Positions 28,081-35,468 of a stretch of 64,000 bases of DNA are shown here, one piece after another. How positions within the stretch are numbered: the stretch's first letter is position 1; every line of letters begins with the position of its first letter. The DNA is from Verrucomicrobiales bacterium (GTDB taxonomy: Bacteria; Verrucomicrobiota; Verrucomicrobiia; Verrucomicrobiales; V1-33). The notes beneath the pieces were generated by a model, which made no database searches, was not told the DNA's origin, and saw only the letters and a program-made list of their open reading frames with translations. Location of the stretch: positions 62,001-126,000 of the forward strand of contig JAQGPJ010000041.1 in assembly GCA_028293125.1 (NCBI GenBank), given 5' to 3'. The translations under genes and the position numbers were made by a program.

Positions 28081-30057
28081 TCAGATGACGCGGTCATTGC
28101 CGCCATCCACCGGAATCTGGGCTCCGGTGGTCTTGGCGAAAATGGGGCCGGCCATGGCGCAGACCATCGCCGCCACATCACGGGAGCGGATCTCGGTCTT
28201 CATCAGATTCCGGGTCTTGTACTGCTCCACCGTCATATTGTAGCGCTCGGCGCTGCGGGCCAGGGCCTCGGGAGTCCAGAGTTCGGTGTCGAACACGGCG
28301 TCCGGATGGATGATGTTCACCCGCACGCCGTCTCCGGCCAGTTCCAGCGCGGCCACGCGGACCAACTGGGTCACCGCGGCCTTTGCGCAGGAATAGCTGC
28401 CGGCACCTGCGCCGGGGGCCGCCACATTGCGGCTGCCCACAAAAACCGCCGCCGGCTCCACACCGCGCTTCAGCCATGGCACACAATACTGCAGCAGCTT
28501 CATGTGGCTGGTGAGATTCACCTCCAGGCTTTTGGCCCAGTTGGCGGGGTCCATGTGCTCAAAATTCGCGCCGGCGGTGAAAATGCCGGCGTTGCTGACC
28601 AGAATATCCAGACCGCCATACTGCCGCACCACGTCCTGCACCGCCCGCTCCACCGCCGGGTAGTCCGTCAGGTTCAGCACCCGGCCGGTCAGGCCGGGAC
28701 GGCCGCCCAGACGGACAGGGGTTTCCGGATTGAGGTCAAACCCGGTGACCACCGCGCCCTGGGCGTGCAATTCCTCGGCGATGGCCCGGCCAATGCCGGC
28801 GGCGGCTCCGGAGACGATGGCGATTTTGCCCTGAAGGGGTTTCGGAGCCGGCGCACCGCGCAGTTTGGCCTGCTCCAGATCCCAGTGCTCGATTTCAAAC
28901 AAATCAGCCTCCGGCAGGGCGGTCCAGCCACCGGCGGCCTCCGCCTGCTGAATGGTGCGGACAGTGTGCTCCGCAATATCCCTCACAATGCCGGCCTCGG
29001 TCAGAGTGGTGCCAAACGCCACCGTGCCCTTCCCCGGCCAGATCGCCCAGCGGGGTGCGGCATCCAGCGCCGGCTGGCCTTTCTGGAGACGGGTGTGGGA
29101 ATCGCCATACCATCCGCCGAAAGCCGCCACCGCCTCCTCGCCATCCAGCACCACCGGGCGGCGCTTCATGCGGATGGAGTGGTCCGGAGTCAGGGTGCCG
29201 CGGGTGGCGAGATCCCCGACGTCGGGGCGGGAGGCAAATCCCGCCGCCTCCGGACCTGTCTCCGCAAAGGCCAGCACCGCACGGCCCCTCGCTTGGGAAA
29301 CCTCCTTCCGCGCCGCCGCCAAGGCCAGAAGATCGTTCTGGGTGATCTCCACGTCCGCCTTGGCGATCGCCGGAGAGCTGCCGCCGCGCGCCGCCAGCGC
29401 CGCTTCGGCCTCGCTGACGAGTTTGATCATGTGGCTGTAGCTTTCCGCGGCCGTGTCCCCGAAGGTGAAGATGCCGTGCTGCATGAGGATCAGGCCCTCA
29501 ACCTTTGACCAATTGGCGCCCTTCGTCAGTTCCCGCACCGCTTTGGCCAGCAGGAAGCCGGGCATGATCCAAGGCACGATGATCACCCGGTCACCCCAGG
29601 TTTTTTTCACCAGTTCCAACCCGTCGGGCTGATTGGTCAGCGCCACCACGGCGTTGGCGTGGGTATGGTCCACGAAACGCTGCGGTAGCACGGCGTGCAC
29701 CACGGCCTCGATGCTGGGATTCGGCGAGGCGGGATCCAGCATGGCGGCGCGCTGCTCCCGCACCATCTCCGCATCCGTCAGGGTGGGCAGATCCGCTATC
29801 CGCAGGAGCACGGACAGTTTCACGGCGGCAAAGCCCTCCGGCCCGATTTTGGCCAGATCGCCGCCGCTGCCCTTGATATACAGCACTTCCACCGGATCCC
29901 CGAAAAAGTCGCTCACCGTGGCCTTCACGGAGGTGTTGCCGCCGCCGTGCAGCACCAGTTCCGGATCCCGGCCCAGCAGGCGCGAAGTGTAAACTCTCAG
30001 GGCCAGGGCGTCATCCCCGCAGGCGCGGGCTTCCTCATCACTCCAAAGGCTTTGCAT
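28081..30057 (-). CDS. Bifunctional class II aldolase / short-chain dehydrogenase (RhaE/YuxG type)
   Basis: 658 residues with two fused domains. Residues about 15-400 are a class II (fuculose/rhamnulose-1-phosphate type) aldolase with LVLHGGGNTSVK, FVDHTHANAV (zinc histidines) and LILMQHGIFTFGDTAAESY. Residues about 410-658 are a classical SDR with the Rossmann motif IVSGAAAGIGRAIAEELHAQ, VSNAGIF, the YSCAKAA catalytic Tyr/Lys and a C-terminal IPVDGGND. The fusion is known from rhamnose pathways, where the aldolase cleaves L-rhamnulose-1-phosphate and the dehydrogenase oxidises the L-lactaldehyde formed. Other deoxysugar phosphates are possible. No rhamnose kinase or isomerase gene is adjacent. 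Confidence 0.9.
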   Translation of the reverse strand: MQSLWSDEEARACGDDALALRVYTSRLLGRDPELVLHGGGNTSVKATVSDFFGDPVEVLYIKGSGGDLAKIGPEGFAAVKLSVLLRIADLPTLTDAEMVREQRAAMLDPASPNPSIEAVVHAVLPQRFVDHTHANAVVALTNQPDGLELVKKTWGDRVIIVPWIMPGFLLAKAVRELTKGANWSKVEGLILMQHGIFTFGDTAAESYSHMIKLVSEAEAALAARGGSSPAIAKADVEITQNDLLALAAARKEVSQARGRAVLAFAETGPEAAGFASRPDVGDLATRGTLTPDHSIRMKRRPVVLDGEEAVAAFGGWYGDSHTRLQKGQPALDAAPRWAIWPGKGTVAFGTTLTEAGIVRDIAEHTVRTIQQAEAAGGWTALPEADLFEIEHWDLEQAKLRGAPAPKPLQGKIAIVSGAAAGIGRAIAEELHAQGAVVTGFDLNPETPVRLGGRPGLTGRVLNLTDYPAVERAVQDVVRQYGGLDILVSNAGIFTAGANFEHMDPANWAKSLEVNLTSHMKLLQYCVPWLKRGVEPAAVFVGSRNVAAPGAGAGSYSCAKAAVTQLVRVAALELAGDGVRVNIIHPDAVFDTELWTPEALARSAERYNMTVEQYKTRNLMKTEIRSRDVAAMVCAMAGPIFAKTTGAQIPVDGGNDRVI

Positions 30058-30227
30058 GGTTCCGGGTCAGGGTCGGGTCGGGATTGAAATAAAACACAGT
30101 CACACCCTGCGACGGCGACGATGGAATGCCGCCTGCCAGGTGCCTGCCCGATCCTGCCCGGTCAGTCCTCCGGCGTCAACGGAAGCCTGCCCCTGAGCTT
30201 TATTCCGCGCCTCTCCCCGCACCGTAA

Positions 30228-30740
30228 TCATTGCTTTTTGAAATCCGGCGGTGTCCAGTCAGCCGGAGGGGCGCCCATCATCATGGGCGGAGTCTCCCGC
30301 AGCCTTTTCCCTTTAGTGAATCGGTCCGCCTTCTCCGGAACGAATTCACCCAGCATCGCCGTTGGATTTTTGCCTTCCGCGGCCGCAGGGGGGATCCCGC
30401 CGGCAATCATTCTGCGGGATGGGGAACAGGCCGAAAACATCATAGGAAACGCCGCCGCAAGGGCTGCGGCCACTGAAAGCCCCATGCGGTGAAAAGGCAG
30501 ACGGAACCAGCGTGATGGGGTCACCATGCCGCCATCCGGACGCAGTTCGTAGGCGATGCAGATGCCATCCGCCGGCTGGGACAACACTTCAGCACGCTCT
30601 TTCGTGTCCATGGCCGAAAGGTTGTGCACGTGCAGCCGGCATTCCGTGCAGAACCGCTTTTTGTCATCCCCATCCATGCCGTCCCACGATTTCGGACAGG
30701 GACTTGCGATCGGAATGGGTGGCACGGGCTCCGGTTTCAT
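30228..30740 (-). CDS. Small membrane protein with N-terminal cysteine motif
   Basis: 170 residues. The first 60 contain CPKSWDGMDGDDKKRFCTEC followed by HNLSAMDTKERAEVL. This C-x(n)-W-x(2)-M-x(n)-RFC-x2-C pattern is a recurring N-terminal module in proteins of Bacteroidota and Verrucomicrobiota and probably binds a metal. One hydrophobic segment follows (GLSVAAALAAAFPMMFSAC), then a proline-rich tail. No function is established for the module. It stands alone between the aldolase and another small membrane-protein gene on the same strand. Confidence 0.65.
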   Translation of the reverse strand: MKPEPVPPIPIASPCPKSWDGMDGDDKKRFCTECRLHVHNLSAMDTKERAEVLSQPADGICIAYELRPDGGMVTPSRWFRLPFHRMGLSVAAALAAAFPMMFSACSPSRRMIAGGIPPAAAEGKNPTAMLGEFVPEKADRFTKGKRLRETPPMMMGAPPADWTPPDFKKQ

Positions 30741-30840
30741 AGAGTCACTTTATGCTAAATTTTCAGCATGTCAAATCTGTTTGTTTTCACTGTCCAATCA
30801 AAGCGCGGCATTGCCGCCGCGCACATTTTCCCTGCCCGCC

Positions 30841-31338
30841 TCAATTTTGATTGATCATATATATCAAACGCCTTTCCTCATCAATCCAGACCTTGGGTTC
30901 CCATAAAATACCGGATGAGTCACTTTCAAATCCCTGGGTAATAGTGGAGGGCTGAAACCAGCCAAGCGCCCCAAAGCTGTGGCCGAGTACGTTGGCGGGT
31001 TTTTCCGCGGAAATTTCGTTCCATGGCACCGGTTGCCTCAAATAAATGCCAGCCTGTTTTTTCAAGTCGCCCTTCGGCAGGTGGTAACGCGCCACCATAC
31101 ATCCTCCCTGATAGTATAAATCGTAGGCATAGCAGATATCGTCAGCACCAAGCGGAAGCACAATCGGACAGTCGACGGCCATGAAGATTGAAACATTCTC
31201 CCTTGCGCCATGACGCCTGTCATCCGTGCTCAAACTGACACAAATGACAACGATCAGACAAAGACCGCAGAATGCCGCCAAATAGATCAAAGTCTCCACC
31301 CCGTGAGCGGCGGATTTCAATATTCTGAACAACTTCAT
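30841..31338 (-). CDS. Hypothetical single-pass membrane protein
   Basis: 165 residues from the ATG at 31338; a TTG 15 bases upstream would overlap the preceding stop region and is less likely. One membrane segment (TLIYLAAFCGLCLIVVICVS) near residue 25 anchors an exported domain of about 120 residues without recognised motifs. It follows the alpha/beta hydrolase gene by 16 bases on the same strand, so cotranscription is likely. Base composition is lower in GC than in neighbouring genes, which may mark recent acquisition. Function unknown. Confidence 0.6.
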   Translation of the reverse strand: MKLFRILKSAAHGVETLIYLAAFCGLCLIVVICVSLSTDDRRHGARENVSIFMAVDCPIVLPLGADDICYAYDLYYQGGCMVARYHLPKGDLKKQAGIYLRQPVPWNEISAEKPANVLGHSFGALGWFQPSTITQGFESDSSGILWEPKVWIDEERRLIYMINQN

Positions 31339-31354
31339 GCTCTGCTGCTCCAAG

Positions 31355-32209
31355 TTATTTCCGGGCCGCCTTCATGGCCGCCTCAATATCCGGCCAGGCG
31401 CGGTCCAGCATATTGTTGTGCCCGGCATCCTTCACCTCCATGAAAGTCACCCCGGCTCCGGACTCCGCCGCCAGTTCGCGGCCCATGCGCGTGGGAATGA
31501 CAGTGTCGGAATCCCCGTGGAATATCCAGGCGTGGCCGCCCCGCGCCACGAGATCCGACAAGGCGCGGTGGTTGTCGAAACGGTGAGTGACCAGCCAGCC
31601 CAGGGACACTGGAAACAACACGCGGGTCATCTCCATGGTGCTGGTGAAGGGGGCGATCAGCACGGCGCGGCGGATGCCGTACTTCTCCGCCGCCATCAGC
31701 GAGACGGCGGCGCCCAGGGAGTGGCCGAACACAAGGCCCCGCTCCGCGAGGGCTCCGACTGGAAGCCGGCAGCGCTCCGTGATCATCAGTCCCAGCGCCT
31801 CCAGGCTTTCGCGGATCCGGTCAGGGTTGGGCTTTCCCTCACAAACTCCGTAACCCGGATAGTCAAAATAAACAAACGCATCCCCCTGCAGGCCCGCTTC
31901 ATCGTGCAGGAAGGAGAAATCCAGCGCCAGGCTGGCATTGCCGCCGCAGACGATCCACACATGCTCCGGCACCGCACCGTCCGCCGCAGGCTGCAGCCAG
32001 GCGGTCTGCTTTCCCTGATTGGTGGTGAATTCCAGCCGCTGGCCGCCGGCCAGTTCAAAGGACCTCACCGTCCCCGGCTCATACGCCGTGGGCAGGTAGA
32101 TCAGCTTGTGCTGGCAGGCCGTCAGCCCGCCCAGGCCCGCCACCACGCCGATCACCGCCGCGCGGCACAGGCGATAAAAAAGGGAGCGCCGGCTTGGTTT
32201 TGACTGCAT
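31355..32209 (-). CDS. Lipoprotein alpha/beta hydrolase
   Basis: 284 residues. The N-terminus looks like a lipoprotein signal: a hydrophobic run ending LGGLTAC, with the cysteine as lipidation site. The alpha/beta hydrolase fold shows the nucleophile elbow GLVFGHSLGAAVSLMAAEKY, an acid in IFHGDSDTVIPTRMG and the histidine in VKDAGHNN. An oxyanion-region VYFDYPGYGVCEGKPNP precedes them. This pattern resembles the BEM46/YtaP-like hydrolases; the substrate is probably an ester or peptide-like bond but cannot be named. It precedes a small membrane-protein gene, with 16 bases between them. Confidence 0.82.
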   Translation of the reverse strand: MQSKPSRRSLFYRLCRAAVIGVVAGLGGLTACQHKLIYLPTAYEPGTVRSFELAGGQRLEFTTNQGKQTAWLQPAADGAVPEHVWIVCGGNASLALDFSFLHDEAGLQGDAFVYFDYPGYGVCEGKPNPDRIRESLEALGLMITERCRLPVGALAERGLVFGHSLGAAVSLMAAEKYGIRRAVLIAPFTSTMEMTRVLFPVSLGWLVTHRFDNHRALSDLVARGGHAWIFHGDSDTVIPTRMGRELAAESGAGVTFMEVKDAGHNNMLDRAWPDIEAAMKAARK

Positions 32210-32253
32210 AGGCTGAAGGTACTGGAAAATCGTTTACTGACAATCCCATTCTG

Positions 32254-33423
32254 TCAGCCGATGGCCGCCCAGAGATGGCTGATCACTCTGTCAGCCACCA
32301 TTTTACCGGCACGCGTCAGGCGCAGATGACCGTCGGCCTCCTCCGCAAAACCTCCTTCGATGACCTGGGCCACCGCCTGCTGTCCATCCCCGGAGTTCAG
32401 CCAGGCGGACGGGATGCCCTGCCGGGTGCGCAGGCCTAGCGCCAGGCGTTCGCAGAGCCACTTGCCGGCATCGATCTCCTCGGACTCCACACGGATCATA
32501 CCGTTCGCCATGGCACCCTGTTGCCAGAGAGGGGTGTTCTCGATGTTTTTCCACCGCTGCCCGTGAATGGTGGACACGGCACCGGGCCCCAGCCCGGCGT
32601 AGTCGTCTCCCGCCCAGTAGCTCTGGTTGTGCCAGGACTCCATGCCGGGCCGGCTGTAGTTGGAGATTTCGTAATGAGCGAATCCCGCCGCCTCCATGGT
32701 GTCCATGGCGGTGGTGAAGCACTCTCCGTCCTTGTCCTCATCCACCGCGAATTCCCCTTTGGCGCACCGCTCAAAGAAATCTGTGTCTTCCTCATAGGTG
32801 AGATTGTAGGCCGACACATGGTCCGGTCCCAGGCTCAGGGTTTTCTCCAGAGTCCGCCGCCAGACCTCGGGCGACTGGCCGGGCACGGAGAACATCAGGT
32901 CCACATTCACCACCGGAAATGCCGCGGCGCGCAGAATGCCGAACGCCTCCTCCGCCTCCTCCGGCGCGTGGTCGCGCCCCAGCACCGCCAAGGTCGGCGG
33001 ATCCCAGGCCTGCACGCCCAGACTGACGCGGCTCACGCCGGCCCGGCGCATTATCTCCGCCTTCTCCGGCGTGATGGTGCGGGGATTCACCTCCATGGTC
33101 CATTCGCGGACGGCGGAGAAATCCAACGTTTCCGCCAGTGCCGGCAGCAGACGCCCCAGCACCGCGCGGCTGAGCAGCGTGGGGGTGCCACCGCCGAAAT
33201 ACACCGTTTCCAGCTCCAGCGGCGTGCCGCCGGCCTTCAACAGCCGGGCCTCCGCCAGCAGCGCCTCCGCAAACCCGGCCAGACTGCCGCCGTCCGGCAG
33301 GTGCTTGTAGAACGAGCAGTACGGACAGATTTTGTGGCAGTACGGCACATGGACATAAAGATGCCGCACTGGAGCCCCCGTGGCTGGCTGATTCAGCTTC
33401 AAACTTGGAGTCAGGCTTTCCAC
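32254..33423 (-). CDS. hemW: Radical SAM haem chaperone HemW (coproporphyrinogen oxidase-like)
   Basis: 389 residues if translation starts at GTG 33423, which has a GGGAGGA-type ribosome site just upstream; ATG 33441 is an alternative. Either overlaps the end of the upstream gene. The radical SAM cluster motif CHKICPYC (C29, C33, C36) follows HLYVHVPY, then VYFGGGTPTLLS, EVNPRTI, RVSLGVQAW and NVDLMFSVPGQ. The C-terminal HemN-type domain is complete. The CX3CX2C motif without the extra HemN cysteine matches HemW, which inserts haem into respiratory proteins, rather than true oxygen-independent coproporphyrinogen oxidase. Confidence 0.92.
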   Translation of the reverse strand: MESLTPSLKLNQPATGAPVRHLYVHVPYCHKICPYCSFYKHLPDGGSLAGFAEALLAEARLLKAGGTPLELETVYFGGGTPTLLSRAVLGRLLPALAETLDFSAVREWTMEVNPRTITPEKAEIMRRAGVSRVSLGVQAWDPPTLAVLGRDHAPEEAEEAFGILRAAAFPVVNVDLMFSVPGQSPEVWRRTLEKTLSLGPDHVSAYNLTYEEDTDFFERCAKGEFAVDEDKDGECFTTAMDTMEAAGFAHYEISNYSRPGMESWHNQSYWAGDDYAGLGPGAVSTIHGQRWKNIENTPLWQQGAMANGMIRVESEEIDAGKWLCERLALGLRTRQGIPSAWLNSGDGQQAVAQVIEGGFAEEADGHLRLTRAGKMVADRVISHLWAAIG

Positions 33424-35312
33424 TTCACGTCCTCCCGCCATTTCCGGCGCACCCAGTAACCGATCGTCAGTACGGAGGCGGCTCCCAGCAGCATCCACGT
33501 CCAGGACCGGGGCTGGGGCAGCGGGGTGAAGAACGTCAGTATTTCCCCCGGCTGGGTCTCCTTGCCGTCGCTGCGGATGCCCACAATGCGGCATGTCCAG
33601 CGCCCTCCCGGCATCAGTTTGGTGACCTCCGCCCGGCCCTTGTTGCCGTCATTGGTCACCTTCACGTTGTCCATCACGTCCCAGTCCTTCACTGGAAAGG
33701 GAAAATCGGGCAGCCGCGACAGACGCATGGACAGCACCCGGTAGGTCCAGCTTCCCTCCCCCGGCGCATCCCACTCGAAAATCAGGCGGTCGGGCTCGGT
33801 TTTGACCTCCCGCACGGCGGAGATGGTGGGCAGACTCCGATCGGTGTTCTCATTCAGCAGCACGATGCCCCCGTACAGCAGCAGCGCCATGGCCTTCCGC
33901 TCCTGCTCATTCTGCACCTGAAATACCGGCGCACTGCCCTGTGGGCCAATCGGTGGCAGAGCCACGCCGGACATCATGAGTTTCTTCATGGACTCCGGGT
34001 CCAGCTCCGCGCGCAGCTCCAGTTCATAGTCGCCGCCCGTGGCACCCAGCTTCCATGATTCCTTCAGGGATCCGGCCACATCCAGCTTGGGACTGATGGA
34101 GACCACCACCTCCTGGCCCGGGGCCAGCACACTCCCGTCCGCGGGACCGGAGATGTTGAACGACTTCGGGGGATCCAACCGCAGCACTGCGGGCGTCCCG
34201 CCGGTATTGTTCAGCGTGAGCTTTTTGACCGCGGTCCTCAGACCGGCCACATCCAGCTTGCCAAAATCCACCAGCCCGGCGGCATCCGCGCCGGCGAGTG
34301 TCACCACCGCCGGAGCTGCCGCTGACTGGTATTTCACCTCCTGCGACCAGCCGGGAACTTCCAGCTTCACCGTTCCGGAAACCGCCTGATCGGGCTTTCC
34401 AGCCACGAGCAGCGTCACCGTTTTTTTTCCGCGGCTGTCCACGGTTATATCAGCAGGCAAGGTGATGTCCGCCGGGGCTGAAAGCTTCACCGTGAAGGGC
34501 GCATTGCCATTGTTCGCCACTTCAAAGGTGCCGGACCGCTCCTTCCTCACAGGATCCCAGGCCAGCGGCAGCAGGGAGGGAAAAGCCTGCATGGGAGCCA
34601 CGGCCGTGCCCACAAAGCGGGTCACCGCCGTGCCGCGCAGCACCACTTTTTCATCGATAGGCCCCTCCCGCGATGGCTTCACGCTCACCGTGGCGTTGAA
34701 GGTCTGACCGGGTGCGACCTCAAAATTTCCTCCGCCAGGGCTCACCCACGCCCAGCCCTGCGGCAGGGGCACGGTGGCCCGGAAGGCGGCATTGCCCGAA
34801 TTCCGAACAGATAGGGAGTGCTCCACCGCGGTGCCCGCCAGCATGGTGCCCATATCCACCCCGCTGGTGACGTCCAGCACCGGTGCCGGATCCGTGATTT
34901 TCACGGTCACCACCCCCTCGTCGGAAGTGCTGCTGCCCTCGACCTTCACGGAGTAGGTGAAAGTGTCCACCGCCCCCTTCAGATTGGGATCCGCCCGGTA
35001 GCGCACCACGGCTTTGTCCTTGCCCTGAAGCGTCATTCCGCCCTCCAGCCGCCCCAGTTTGGGCTGCCGGCGGATGATGAACTCCAAGGATTTGGGAGTG
35101 GAAGTGAGCCCGTTCAGCACAATGGACGACGTCTCTCCCCGGATCACCTCCACCTGCACAGGCCGCGCCACCGGGGTGGGAACGCGGGGCCGGTTGGCCC
35201 CCTCCGGGCGCTGGGCATCCGCTGCCGCGGGGGACACATCATGCCCAAAAAGGAGGCCCAGCAGGAGGCCGCCTGGTAAAAACCTGATAAAGGGGGAGGA
35301 AAATCGGATCAC
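33411..35312 (-). CDS. Ig-like repeat membrane-anchored surface protein
   Basis: About 633 residues. The GTG at 35312 is chosen because it begins a signal-like stretch (RFLPGGLLLGLLFG); an ATG-led frame to 35438 adds 42 residues without a leader. The body consists of several beta-rich modules with phrases such as LAGTAVEHSLSVRNSGNAAF, ERSGTFEVANNGNAPFTVKL and KKLTLNNTGGTPAVLRL, typical of ASH/CARDB-like immunoglobulin domains, plus a fibronectin III-like part near 560. A C-terminal membrane segment (SWTWMLLGAASVLTIGYWV) followed by basic residues anchors it. Probably a surface or cell-envelope structural protein. It overlaps hemW by 13 bases. Confidence 0.72.
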   Translation of the reverse strand: MIRFSSPFIRFLPGGLLLGLLFGHDVSPAAADAQRPEGANRPRVPTPVARPVQVEVIRGETSSIVLNGLTSTPKSLEFIIRRQPKLGRLEGGMTLQGKDKAVVRYRADPNLKGAVDTFTYSVKVEGSSTSDEGVVTVKITDPAPVLDVTSGVDMGTMLAGTAVEHSLSVRNSGNAAFRATVPLPQGWAWVSPGGGNFEVAPGQTFNATVSVKPSREGPIDEKVVLRGTAVTRFVGTAVAPMQAFPSLLPLAWDPVRKERSGTFEVANNGNAPFTVKLSAPADITLPADITVDSRGKKTVTLLVAGKPDQAVSGTVKLEVPGWSQEVKYQSAAAPAVVTLAGADAAGLVDFGKLDVAGLRTAVKKLTLNNTGGTPAVLRLDPPKSFNISGPADGSVLAPGQEVVVSISPKLDVAGSLKESWKLGATGGDYELELRAELDPESMKKLMMSGVALPPIGPQGSAPVFQVQNEQERKAMALLLYGGIVLLNENTDRSLPTISAVREVKTEPDRLIFEWDAPGEGSWTYRVLSMRLSRLPDFPFPVKDWDVMDNVKVTNDGNKGRAEVTKLMPGGRWTCRIVGIRSDGKETQPGEILTFFTPLPQPRSWTWMLLGAASVLTIGYWVRRKWREDVKWKA

Positions 35313-35468
35313 GGTGCCAGCCAACCTTGAAATGGCCCTGATGAAAACAGGAAAAACTTGTCTCCGACGGGCTTCATCCAGCGTTTTGGGAGGCCGCACC
35401 GGAATGCGGGACTGCGCAGGCACTGCCGGTAAAGACAAAAGGCGACGGCACTCTTCCCCCCTCTTCCC

